Of a DNA stretch of 45,224 nt, positions 1 through 7,397 are shown in pieces (position 1 is the first letter of the stretch; each line of letters starts with the position of its first letter). A model generated the notes under the pieces. That model was not told the origin of the DNA. It ran no database searches and saw nothing but the letters and a program-made list of their open reading frames with translations. The translations under genes and the position numbers were made by a program. Source of the DNA: Frankiales bacterium (GTDB lineage: Bacteria; Actinomycetota; Actinomycetes; Mycobacteriales; SCTD01); contig JAODND010000026.1 of the NCBI GenBank assembly GCA_025465465.1, forward strand, positions 1-45,224. The letters are read 5' to 3'.

Positions 1-607
1 GGTCCGCGCAGAGCGGGAGCATCTCGCGCTCCTCTTCGCGGTTGAGCAGGTTGTAGTGGTTCTGCATGGAGACGAACCGGATCGGGCCGGTGTACTGCGC
101 CTTGCTGAACTGCCAGGCCCACATGGAGGACGCGCCGACGTAGCGGGCCTTGCCGGCCTGCACGACGTCGTGCAGGGCCTCGAGCGTCTCCTCGATCGGC
201 GTGTGCGGGTCCCACCGGTGGATCTGGTAGAGGTCGACGTAGTCGGTGCCGAGGCGGCGAAGGCTGTTGTCGATCTCCGCGAGGATCGCCTTGCGGGACA
301 GGCCGCCGCCGTTGAGCCCCTTGCGCATGGGCATGAAGACCTTGGTGGCCAGCACGATCTCCTCGCGGCTGCTGGCGAGCTCCTTGATCGCCCGGCCGAC
401 GATCTCCTCGCTGCTCCCGTCGGAGTAGGCGTTGGCGGTGTCCCAGAAGGTGATCCCGAGCTCGTAGGCGCGACGCAGCAGCGGCCGGCTCGCGTCCTCG
501 TCCAGCGTCCACTCGTGGTTGCCGCGCGCGGGGGAGCCGAAGCTCATGCAACCGAGACAGATCCGGCTGACCCGGAGCCCTGTTCGTCCTAGTCGGGTGT
601 GGTTCAC
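1..607 (-). CDS. Aldo/keto reductase (3' end cut by window edge)
   Basis: NAD(P)H-dependent oxidoreductase of the aldo/keto reductase TIM-barrel family, probably cytosolic; 202 residues are visible and the C-terminal third lies outside the window. The family tetrad is present: Asp56 in DTANAYS, Tyr61, Lys89 in ATKVF and His130 in YQIHRWD. The N-terminus LGRTGLRVSRICLGCMSFG is typical of the YajO/Tas-like subgroup. I start it at GTG 607 because this gives the conserved LGRTG segment; the ATG at 547 would remove it. Family and fold are certain, the substrate is not. It is divergent from the LVIVD protein gene, and an inverted repeat covers its start codon. Confidence 0.9.
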   Translation of the reverse strand, partial: MNHTRLGRTGLRVSRICLGCMSFGSPARGNHEWTLDEDASRPLLRRAYELGITFWDTANAYSDGSSEEIVGRAIKELASSREEIVLATKVFMPMRKGLNGGGLSRKAILAEIDNSLRRLGTDYVDLYQIHRWDPHTPIEETLEALHDVVQAGKARYVGASSMWAWQFSKAQYTGPIRFVSMQNHYNLLNREEEREMLPLCAD

Positions 608-610
608 ACC
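596..610. promoter_or_regulatory. Inverted repeat over the aldo/keto reductase start codon
   Basis: Perfect 6+3+6 inverted repeat, GGTGTG-gtt-CACACC. It contains the GTG start (605-607) of the minus-strand reductase and lies in the 109-base divergent gap before the LVIVD protein gene. It could be a repressor operator or an mRNA hairpin that hides the start codon. There is no other evidence for either. Confidence 0.35.
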
Positions 611-716
611 GCCATCCTGGCCCGAGCGGCTGCAGAATGGCGAGTCGAGGTCCGCCGACCCACAGCAACCCCGTCGTCGCGGCAGGGATCGCGTCCGGTG
701 CGTCGAAGCTCGTGAC

Positions 717-2024
717 ATGCGCCGCCTCGCCCTTGTCGGTCTCGTCGCCGCTGCCGTGCTGGCTCCGCCTGCGCAGGCCGCGCCCGGTCAGCTGCCCTCG
801 AGCGCCTCCGGGGTGGCGACGCCGAACGTGCACCTGGTCTCGCACGCGTTCGACACCGGCGGCGCCGTCAGCGGCGCGTTCCTGGGCACCAAGCTCTATG
901 TGCTGTCCGAGCCCGACCTGGTGTGGAACGAGGGCGGTGCCACCCTGAAGTCCTTGACCGGTGGTCTCGGCGTCTTCGACGTGAGCAACCCGAAGGCGCC
1001 CAAGCAGCTCGCGAAGCTCGACCTGCCGAACTACCAGAACGAGGACATCAGCGTCTCCGCGGCACGGCGGTTCGCGGTGATGAGCCAGGACAGCCAGCCC
1101 GGTGCCCCGGGCAGGGTCAACCTCGTCGACCTGCGAACCCCGGCGAAGCCCGCGGTCATCGGCTTCGTCGACCTGCCGAGCGGCGTCGGGCACACCTCGA
1201 CGCTCGTCGACCACGACCGCTACCTGTGGGTTTCGGGCGGCAAGGCCGTCGTCGTGGTCGACGTGCGCGACCTCACGCACCCGCGCGTGCTGGGTTCCTT
1301 CCCGTCCCCGGCGGGCGGCTCGATCCACGACGCCGAGGTCGACCGGTTCGGTGACATCACCGTCTACGGCAGCAAGGGCGTCGCCGTGCACCGACTCGGG
1401 AGCAGCCCACTGCACCCGAGCCTCGTCGCGCGGATCACCCCCGCGGACAACGCGGCCGAGAACAACCTGATCCTGCACGGCGGCAAGCGGCTCGACCGCG
1501 ACACCTGGCTCATCACCGAGGAGAGCTACGCACCCGGCTGCACCAACGACGGGCGCTTCGAGACCTGGCGGATCGACCGCAAGGCCAAGCTGCTCCGGCC
1601 CATCGGCAGCTGGAACGCACCGACCGGGTCCGATCAGCACGGGCCGCTCACGCAGAGCGAGTACTGCAGCAGCCACTGGTTCACGGTGAACAGCAACAAG
1701 GTGGTGGCAGACGGCTGGTACGGCGCAGGGGTCCGCTTCCTCGACGTGTCGGACCCGAGGCACCCGCGCCCCATCGGGGTGTGGGCCGGCGACAGCACGA
1801 CGGCCTCGCAGGCGGTGTTCTTCCCCGGTCGTGACGACCTGGTCTACGTCGCCGACTACACCCGCGGGCTCGACGTGATCAGCATCGACCACGGCGGCAA
1901 GGGTGCCCGCACGGTCGTGCCCTCCGACGAGAAGCGGCAGGGCACCCCCGGGGTGCGCATCACCGTGAAGCTGCAGCCGCACCGGCACTTCCGCTGGTCG
2001 TGCCTCACCCCGGGCAAGACCTAG
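717..2024 (+). CDS. Secreted LVIVD-repeat beta-propeller protein
   Basis: Predicted exported protein of 435 residues. ATG 717 opens a clear Sec signal peptide (MRR, a hydrophobic stretch of about 17 residues, then AQA-A near residue 23); an in-frame start at 519 would bury that signal behind 66 residues. Several LVIVD-type repeats follow, each a strand ending in (V/F)DVxxPxxPxxxG: GVFDVSNPKAPKQLAKLDLP, NLVDLRTPAKPAVIGFVDLP, VVVDVRDLTHPRVLGSF and RFLDVSDPRHPRPIGVW. Such repeats form beta-propellers of unknown biochemical role, often in cell-surface proteins. No catalytic motif is visible. Its stop codon overlaps the stop of the convergent luciferase-like gene by 3 bases. Confidence 0.85.
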   Translation: MRRLALVGLVAAAVLAPPAQAAPGQLPSSASGVATPNVHLVSHAFDTGGAVSGAFLGTKLYVLSEPDLVWNEGGATLKSLTGGLGVFDVSNPKAPKQLAKLDLPNYQNEDISVSAARRFAVMSQDSQPGAPGRVNLVDLRTPAKPAVIGFVDLPSGVGHTSTLVDHDRYLWVSGGKAVVVVDVRDLTHPRVLGSFPSPAGGSIHDAEVDRFGDITVYGSKGVAVHRLGSSPLHPSLVARITPADNAAENNLILHGGKRLDRDTWLITEESYAPGCTNDGRFETWRIDRKAKLLRPIGSWNAPTGSDQHGPLTQSEYCSSHWFTVNSNKVVADGWYGAGVRFLDVSDPRHPRPIGVWAGDSTTASQAVFFPGRDDLVYVADYTRGLDVISIDHGGKGARTVVPSDEKRQGTPGVRITVKLQPHRHFRWSCLTPGKT

Positions 2025-2872
2025 ACGACCTGCGGCATGACCTCGGACGCGATGAGCTCGAGGGGCGCGAGCGTGCTCACGTCCTTGACGCCCCCGATGG
2101 CCATGTCGAAGCCCAGCGACTTCAGCACACCCAGCTCGTCCACCAGCTGGGCCGTCGGCTTCGACGTGTCGTAGGCGTAGTAGACGGTCTTGTCGATCTC
2201 GCCGTAGTCCCTGCCGACGGCCTCACAGTGGCCGCGCAGGACCTCCAGCTTGTGGGCCAGGTCGGGTCCTGGGAACAGGTTGCACATCTGCGCGTACTGC
2301 GCCACGAGCCGCAGCGTCTTCTTCTCGCCGCCGCCGCCGATGAGGATCGGCAGCGCCGAGAGGGGGGACGGCACGTTCAGGGTGCGCCCCAGCGTGAAGT
2401 GCTTCCCGGAGTACGGCGCGTCGGTGCCGTCGAACATCTGGCGGCAGATCTGCAGCACCTCCTCGAGCCGCTCGAAGCGCTCCGCCACGGGCGGGAACCG
2501 GAACCCCAGGCCCGTGCTCTCCTCCTCGTTCCACGCGGCGCCGATGCCCAGGACAGCGCGTCCTCCGCTGAGCACGTCGAGCGTGCTGAGCGTCTTGGCG
2601 AGCAGGGCCGGCTCGCGGTAGATCGCGCCGGTCACCAAGGTCAGCAGCTGCGCGCGTGACGTGTGGGCCGCGAGGAAGCCGAGGGTCGTGTAGGCCTCGA
2701 GCATGTCCATGTCGGGTGGCCCGACGGGTCCGATCTGGAAGAAGTGGTCCATCACGGCGATCGCGCTGAAGCCCGCGTCGTCTGCGGTGCGGGCGATGGC
2801 GGCGAGGTCCTTGCCGAGGGTCTCCTTGCCGCCGGGGAACGTGAAGTCAGGGATCTGGATACCGAGGCGCAT
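2021..2872 (-). CDS. LLM-class (F420-dependent type) oxidoreductase
   Basis: Luciferase-like monooxygenase fold, 283 residues, cytosolic. The N-terminus MRLGIQIPDFTFPG, the segments SAIAVMDHFFQIG and TLGFLAAHTSRAQLLTLVTG, and the glycine-rich ILIGGGGEKKTLRLVAQYA are typical of actinobacterial LLM oxidoreductases of the F420 group; the cofactor is inferred from subfamily, not shown directly. The ATG at 2872 is chosen because it begins exactly at the first conserved strand; the reading frame stays open another 229 codons upstream, but that part is compositional shadow. It is a single gene, convergent with the LVIVD protein and divergent from the small SRPBCC-like gene. Confidence 0.9.
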   Translation of the reverse strand: MRLGIQIPDFTFPGGKETLGKDLAAIARTADDAGFSAIAVMDHFFQIGPVGPPDMDMLEAYTTLGFLAAHTSRAQLLTLVTGAIYREPALLAKTLSTLDVLSGGRAVLGIGAAWNEEESTGLGFRFPPVAERFERLEEVLQICRQMFDGTDAPYSGKHFTLGRTLNVPSPLSALPILIGGGGEKKTLRLVAQYAQMCNLFPGPDLAHKLEVLRGHCEAVGRDYGEIDKTVYYAYDTSKPTAQLVDELGVLKSLGFDMAIGGVKDVSTLAPLELIASEVMPQVV

Positions 2873-2952
2873 GAGCCCATCCTCACACTGAGCCCTCCGA
2901 ACCGTCCGTTCGGGGCATATCGCGCCGGCGCTGGGCTGGGGACCCTGGTCGC

Positions 2953-3279
2953 ATGGACGAGCTGCTGGACACCTGCTCTGCCACCACGCTCGTCCCGGCG
3001 TGCGCGGAGCGCGCATGGGGGGAGCTGCGAGCCCTGCTCGACCATCTGTGGCCTGGGCAGACCGAGGTGCTCCAGGCCTGTGCGGGGCGCCAGCTCGTCC
3101 ACGCGGTCCGTGACGGTGACGAGCCCGATGTGTGGCTGACGTGGGTGCTGGAGCCGCTCGGCCCGCACGCCACGCGCGTGGTGCTGCACCTCGACGAACT
3201 CGCCTGCAACGCGCCTGAGCCGGAGCTCGACGTGGTCCTGCTGGCCCTGCTCTCGAGGTGCGTGCCGATCGCCAGGTGA
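2953..3279 (+). CDS. Small SRPBCC/START-like protein
   Basis: A 108-residue soluble protein. The central segment WLTWVLEPLGPHATRVVLHLDEL matches the pattern of the late beta-strands of SRPBCC/polyketide-cyclase-like proteins (W-x-L-E-P-x-G-x-x-T-R-V-x-L), but the protein is shorter than the usual 140-150 residues and the N-terminal half is helical and not recognisable. ATG 2953 follows a GGGGA ribosome-binding motif about 11 bases upstream. It precedes the winged-helix gene by 18 bases and is probably cotranscribed with it. That it is a gene is likely; the family is tentative. Confidence 0.6.
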   Translation: MDELLDTCSATTLVPACAERAWGELRALLDHLWPGQTEVLQACAGRQLVHAVRDGDEPDVWLTWVLEPLGPHATRVVLHLDELACNAPEPELDVVLLALLSRCVPIAR

Positions 3280-3297
3280 GGCGCCTACCCTCGCCGG

Positions 3298-4257
3298 ATG
3301 ACCGAACGGCTTGCGGCACAGCTGCTCGCAGGTCCCAAGGCGACCTCGGTCCTCCAGGTCCTCCAGCGCTGCGTCGCCGTCCAGTCCCAGGAGCTCCGGG
3401 CAGGACACCTCGGGGTCCGCGCCCGGAGCTCCGGGCTGTCGGTCGCCGACGTCGACGCCGTGCTCGCCGACCGCTCGGCCGTCGTGACCTGGGCCAACCG
3501 CGGCACGCTGCACCTGATCCGGTCCGAGGACTACCCGTGGCTGCACGCACTGACCACACCGCAGCTCGCGACAGCCAACGCCACCCGGCTGCGGCAGGAA
3601 GGTGTGACCACCGCCCAGGCCGACCGTGCCCTGCCGATCATCAAGCGCGCGCTGTCGCACGGTCCGGCGACCCGGGCCGAGATCCGGGACGCGCTCCAGA
3701 GCAAGGGAGTCCCGGTCGCGGGGCAGGCCGTCGTGCACCTGCTCCTCAAGGCGACGCTGGCCGGGATCTGCGTCCGCGGCCCGATGCTCGGCCGGGAGCA
3801 GGGGTTCGTGCTCGTCGCCGACTGGCTCGGCAAGCAGCCGCGCGTCGACCGGTCCGCGGCGCTGCGGGAGCTGGGTGCGCGCTACCTCGCCGCTCACGGG
3901 CCGTCGACAGACCGCGACCTGGCGAAGTGGGCGGGCATCGGTCTGCGGGACGCCCGGCTGGCCCTCGAAGGCCTGAGCCCGCCGTCGTACGACGCCCCGA
4001 TGCCCGGGCCGGTGCTGCTCGGGCCCTGGGACGAGCTGCTGCTCGGATGGGAGTCGCGCGACGAGGTCCTGCAGGGCAACACGTCGGTGGTCACGCTGAA
4101 CGGCATCTTCAAGCCGATCGCCCTGGTCCGTGGCCGCGCCGTCGCGACCTGGACGGTGTCGACAGGTGCCCTCGAGCCCTTCGCCCCCCTCAGTGCCGCA
4201 GTGACGAAGGCCCTCGAGAAGGACTATGCCGATGTGCAGCACTTCCTTGCTAGGTAG
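3298..4257 (+). CDS. Winged-helix DNA-binding protein, AlkZ/YcaQ-like (HTH_42)
   Basis: A 319-residue protein of the HTH_42 (DUF1006) superfamily, whose studied members AlkZ and YcaQ/AlkX are DNA glycosylases that unhook interstrand crosslinks. Supporting segments are CVAVQSQELRAGHLGVRAR near the N-terminus, NRGTLHLIRSEDYPWL, and the C-terminal LLGPWDELLLGWESRD followed by GIFKPIALVRGRAVATW. Residues 29-31 read Gln-Ser-Gln and align with the catalytic QxQ motif of AlkZ-type enzymes, so glycosylase activity is plausible but inferred. No secondary-metabolite cluster is next to it, unlike azinomycin AlkZ. Its last 8 bases overlap the convergent esterase gene. Confidence 0.85.
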   Translation: MTERLAAQLLAGPKATSVLQVLQRCVAVQSQELRAGHLGVRARSSGLSVADVDAVLADRSAVVTWANRGTLHLIRSEDYPWLHALTTPQLATANATRLRQEGVTTAQADRALPIIKRALSHGPATRAEIRDALQSKGVPVAGQAVVHLLLKATLAGICVRGPMLGREQGFVLVADWLGKQPRVDRSAALRELGARYLAAHGPSTDRDLAKWAGIGLRDARLALEGLSPPSYDAPMPGPVLLGPWDELLLGWESRDEVLQGNTSVVTLNGIFKPIALVRGRAVATWTVSTGALEPFAPLSAAVTKALEKDYADVQHFLAR

Positions 4258-5638
4258 CGGCCCCGCGCACGGGAGCGCAGCGCCGCCGGGCCTGTGACAG
4301 CGGGTCCTCGACGATCTCGACGGTGCGGCCGAGCAGCATCGTCAGCCGGCTCTCGTCGTGTTCCGGCCACGTCGGCAACCCCTTCGCCGCGGGCACGCCG
4401 TCGCGGGCGAACGCCGCCCAGGCCTCCCGCATCGCCCGGCTGAGCTCCTGCGGTGAGCCGCCCACCCAGTCCGCCCAGCCCTCGCGGTCGAAGGTGCCGA
4501 AGGTGAAGGGCAGGTCGACCGCGTGGCAGGCGCCGAAGCCGACCGACTCCCACGCGAAGGAGTAGGCGAAGACAGGTCCTTCGTGGGAGTCGACGAGGTC
4601 TCCCAACGGGAGTCGCATCGTGACGTCGGTGGCGATGTCGCCCATGGCGGTCGGGCCGGCGTACGCGTCGACGACAGCGGCAACGGCGGCGCTGCCCAGG
4701 GCGCGGTGCGCCTCCGCGGACAGCAGCGGCTCGAGCAGCATCGTCAGCGTCGCGGCGTCGAGCTCCATCGCCGGCACGAACAGCCGCATCTCGTGGGCGG
4801 TGCTGCCGGCGAGCAGCGGGAGGTTGCCGGTGCGGCCGAACACCGGCTCTCCCGACGGGTGGAAGGGCATCGAGCCGACGACCGGGAGCAGCTCGGCGGC
4901 GACCTCGGCCTGGGCGGCGAGGATGTCGTCGACGGGGGAGTCCAGCGAGATGCGGGACATCATCGCGTCCGCGACCTGCTGGGCGATCTCGGGCGGCAGC
5001 GTCTGCCCCGCACCGGGCGACTGCGCGATGAGGCGGTGGAACAGGCCCGTGCCCAGGGTCGCGAGGTGGATCACCGAGCCGGCGCCCGCGGACTCGCCGA
5101 AGACCGTCACGCAGTGCGGGTCGCCGCCGAAGACGGCGATGTTGTCGCGCACCCACTCCAGCGCGAGCACCTGGTCGAGCTGGCCGCAGTTGGGGGTGAC
5201 GCCCGCCGCGCCGGTGAGCCAGCCGAGCGCCCCGAGCCGGTAGTTCACGGAGACGACGACCACGCGCTGCTCGGTGGCGAGCAGCAGCCCGTCGTAGGTC
5301 GCCAGCGAGCTGCCGCCGATCTGAAACGCGCCGCCGTGCAACCACACCATCACCGGGAGGTCGACCGCGTCGTCCGGCGACCACACGTTGAGGGTCAGGC
5401 AGTCCTCGCTGGTGTCGCCGACCGTCATGCCCGGGACCAGCCCGGAGAACGGGCCCTCGAGCTGCGGTGCCGACGGTCCGAAGGAGGTCGCCTCGCGGAC
5501 GCCCTCCCAGGCCGCGACCGGGGTGGGCGGCCGCCACCGGCGCTCGCCGACGGGCGGTTCCGCATAGCGGATGCCGAGGTAGCCGGTGGCCCCGGCGAGG
5601 GGGACGCCGGTGAGGTCTCCGTTGTGGGTGTGGATCAT
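4250..5638 (-). CDS. Type-B carboxylesterase (para-nitrobenzyl esterase family)
   Basis: Alpha/beta-hydrolase of 462 residues that hydrolyses carboxylic esters. The oxyanion motif HGGAF is at 101-105, the nucleophile Ser183 sits in GESAGAGS, and Glu283 (AHEMR) and His372 (CHAVDLPF) complete the triad in the order usual for carboxylesterase type B. EDCLTLNVWSP near residue 80 is the family's second signature. It has no signal peptide, so it is probably intracellular. It is divergent from the SDR gene with only 47 bases between the start codons, and a 28-base interrupted palindrome fills that gap. The two genes are therefore probably co-regulated. Confidence 0.93.
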   Translation of the reverse strand: MIHTHNGDLTGVPLAGATGYLGIRYAEPPVGERRWRPPTPVAAWEGVREATSFGPSAPQLEGPFSGLVPGMTVGDTSEDCLTLNVWSPDDAVDLPVMVWLHGGAFQIGGSSLATYDGLLLATEQRVVVVSVNYRLGALGWLTGAAGVTPNCGQLDQVLALEWVRDNIAVFGGDPHCVTVFGESAGAGSVIHLATLGTGLFHRLIAQSPGAGQTLPPEIAQQVADAMMSRISLDSPVDDILAAQAEVAAELLPVVGSMPFHPSGEPVFGRTGNLPLLAGSTAHEMRLFVPAMELDAATLTMLLEPLLSAEAHRALGSAAVAAVVDAYAGPTAMGDIATDVTMRLPLGDLVDSHEGPVFAYSFAWESVGFGACHAVDLPFTFGTFDREGWADWVGGSPQELSRAMREAWAAFARDGVPAAKGLPTWPEHDESRLTMLLGRTVEIVEDPLSQARRRCAPVRGAAT

Positions 5639-5641
5639 GTC

Positions 5642-5669
5642 CGCAACATCCCATCATTGGTATGTTGCG
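5642..5669. promoter_or_regulatory. Candidate operator between esterase and SDR genes
   Basis: Interrupted palindrome with perfect 8-base arms CGCAACAT (5642-5649) and ATGTTGCG (5662-5669). Inside, CCA (5651-5653) pairs with TGG (5658-5660), so 11 of 14 position pairs are complementary. It occupies most of the 47-base gap between two divergent start codons. The inner segment CCATCATT is repeated in the GntR/operon promoter at 7364-7371, so the nearby FadR-type GntR protein is the first candidate binder. Confidence 0.65.
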
Positions 5670-5685
5670 CACAAGGGAGGCTGAA

Positions 5686-6528
5686 ATGTCGAAGGTCGCA
5701 GTGGTCACGGGTGCCAGCCGGGGGATCGGCAAGGGCATCGCGCTGGAGCTCGGAGCGGTCGGGATGACGGTCTACGTCACCGGGAGGACCGTCGACGGCG
5801 GCCTGCTGCCCGGCACCGTCGGGGAGACCGCGGCGCAGATCGACGAGCTCGGCGGGAAGGGGATCGCGCTCGCCGTCGACCACCACGACGACGCGCAGGT
5901 CGAGAAGGCGATCGCGCGCGTCCTCGACGAGCACGGCGCGATCGACGTCCTCGTCAACAACGTCTTCTCGGCGCCGGACCTGGCTGGCTGGCTCGGCAAG
6001 CCGTTCTGGGAGCTGCCCGTCAAGGCCTGGGACGAGGTCATCGACATCGGCTGCCGCTCGCACTACGTCGCCAGTGCGTTCGCGGCGCCCAGCATGGTCG
6101 CGGCCCAGCGCGGCCTCATCGTCAACGTGACCAGCGACGGCGCGGTGCAGTACGCCCACAACGTGCCCTACGGCGTGGGCAAGGCCGCGGTCGACAAGAT
6201 GACCGCCGACATGGCCCACGAGCTGCGGCCGCACGGCGTGGCCGCTGTCTCGGTCTGGCCGGGCCTCGTCAAGACGGAGCTCGTCATGTTCGGGGCGCAG
6301 ACCCGCGACGACGGGAGCCAGTACCTCGACCTCGGGGACGAGGGGGCCTTTGAGCTCAAGGACGCCGAGTCGCCGCGGTTCGTCGGCAGGGGCGTGGCGG
6401 CGCTCGCCGGCGACCCGGAGGTGCTGACCAAGACCGGCCGCGCCCTGCGCGTGGCAGACCTCGCCGATGAGTACTCCTTCACCGACATCGACGGGACCGT
6501 CCCACGCCTGCTCATCCGGAACGGTTGA
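5686..6528 (+). CDS. SDR family oxidoreductase, DHRS1-like
   Basis: Short-chain dehydrogenase of 280 residues, NAD(P)-dependent. The cofactor motif TGASRGIG is at 8-15, NN at 91-92, the catalytic Ser150 in VNVTSDGAVQY, and Tyr162-x3-Lys166 in PYGVGKAA. The segments FWELPVKAWDEV, HELRPHGVAAVSVWPGLVKTE and the C-terminal DLADEYSFTDIDG resemble the DHRS1 subgroup more than FabG-type reductases. ATG 5686 is chosen over ATG 5662 because it has AGGGAGG 7 bases upstream, while 5662 lies inside the operator palindrome. Its end is 3 bases from the convergent GntR gene. Substrate unknown; the context (esterase, GntR, transporter operon) suggests a catabolic role. Confidence 0.92.
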   Translation: MSKVAVVTGASRGIGKGIALELGAVGMTVYVTGRTVDGGLLPGTVGETAAQIDELGGKGIALAVDHHDDAQVEKAIARVLDEHGAIDVLVNNVFSAPDLAGWLGKPFWELPVKAWDEVIDIGCRSHYVASAFAAPSMVAAQRGLIVNVTSDGAVQYAHNVPYGVGKAAVDKMTADMAHELRPHGVAAVSVWPGLVKTELVMFGAQTRDDGSQYLDLGDEGAFELKDAESPRFVGRGVAALAGDPEVLTKTGRALRVADLADEYSFTDIDGTVPRLLIRNG

Positions 6529-6531
6529 GGG

Positions 6532-7350
6532 CTAAGGGAAGCGCTTCAGGTACGACGCCTGCACGGCACCGCCGCTGCCGTCCCCCAGTGGGTACTGCTG
6601 GGCCGTGAGCAGGTGCCGTCGGGCGGTGCGGGTGGCCCTGTCGATGTCGCCGGCGGCGATCGCCTCGATGAGCTGCTCGTGCTCCTGCAGCGCGCGCTTG
6701 CGCAGCAGCGGCTCGGGGAACCGGCCGGCCTCGCTGGCCGCCACGGACCACGACTCCTCGTGGGCAGACCAGAGCGACTCCAGTGCGCCGGCGACGAGGA
6801 TCATCGTCTCGTTGCCGGAGCACTTCACGAGCTCCTCGTGAAACGTCCGGGAGGCAGGCACGGCACCTGCCTCGTCCCCGTCGTTGATTGCGTCGACGAG
6901 TGCCTGGTGCGCGGCCTCCAGCCGGGGAACGACCGCCGATCCGCGGTCCGGCCGTCCGGCGCACAGCGCCGCGCACAGCGGCTCGACATACTGCAGCGCC
7001 GCGCCCACGTCTGACAGGTGCACCGCCTTGGACTGCAGGACCAGCCCGAGCATGTAGGCCGCGGTCTCCGGCTTGGGACGGTGCACGACGGCCCCGCCGA
7101 CGTTGCCGCGCAGGACCGTCACGAGTCCCTCGGTCTCGAGGATCCGGAACGCCTCACGGGCCGAGGCCTTCGACGTGCCGAACTCCGCAAGCAGGTCGTC
7201 CTGCTTGGGCAGCACGGCGCCGTCCGCGAGCTCACCGGACAGGATCCGGTCCCGCAAGACGTCGGCGAGCATCTCGGCGACCCGCGGCTGGCGGAGCTTG
7301 GCGCGCGAGCGACGCGCGGGCTTCCCGGGAGTTCCGTCCACACCGGGCAT
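6532..7350 (-). CDS. FadR-subfamily GntR transcriptional regulator
   Basis: A 272-residue DNA-binding regulator. Residues about 20-90 form the GntR winged helix (RVAEMLADVLRDRILSGELADGAVLPKQDDLLAEFGTSKASAREAFRILE contains the recognition helix), and residues about 100-240 form an FCD ligand-binding domain with typical metal/ligand positions (FHEELVKCSGN, RALQEHEQLIEAIAAGD). FCD regulators usually bind carboxylic acids. It is divergent from the lipoprotein gene of the transporter operon across a 47-base gap with a perfect 13-base palindrome, and convergent with the SDR. It is therefore the likely repressor of the operon and, through a shared half-site, of the SDR/esterase pair. Confidence 0.92.
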   Translation of the reverse strand: MPGVDGTPGKPARRSRAKLRQPRVAEMLADVLRDRILSGELADGAVLPKQDDLLAEFGTSKASAREAFRILETEGLVTVLRGNVGGAVVHRPKPETAAYMLGLVLQSKAVHLSDVGAALQYVEPLCAALCAGRPDRGSAVVPRLEAAHQALVDAINDGDEAGAVPASRTFHEELVKCSGNETMILVAGALESLWSAHEESWSVAASEAGRFPEPLLRKRALQEHEQLIEAIAAGDIDRATRTARRHLLTAQQYPLGDGSGGAVQASYLKRFP

Positions 7351-7363
7351 CCTACGGTTGTTG

Positions 7364-7379
7364 CCATCATTATGATGAT
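7364..7379. promoter_or_regulatory. Candidate GntR operator before the transporter operon
   Basis: CATCATTATGATG (7365-7377) is a perfect 13-base palindrome around a central T, located 14 bases from the GntR start and 20 bases from the lipoprotein GTG start. With its left flank it reads CCATCATT, the same 8 bases found in the esterase/SDR operator at 5651-5658. Confidence 0.6.
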
Positions 7380-7397
7380 GGGGCTACGTTTCGAGGC

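Noticed and set aside
519..716. N-terminal extension of the LVIVD protein from an in-frame start at 519
   Set aside because: It overlaps the divergent aldo/keto reductase gene, is Arg/Pro-rich shadow sequence, and would bury the signal peptide that starts at 717.
2000..2659. Plus-strand open frame opposite the luciferase-like gene
   Set aside because: Arg/Val/Gly/Leu-rich shadow of a well-supported minus-strand enzyme; no recognisable motif.
7365..7377. A tandem ATG/CAT microsatellite rather than an operator
   Set aside because: The unit is not repeated beyond the palindrome, and the same CCATCATT occurs in a second regulatory gap, which favours a binding site.
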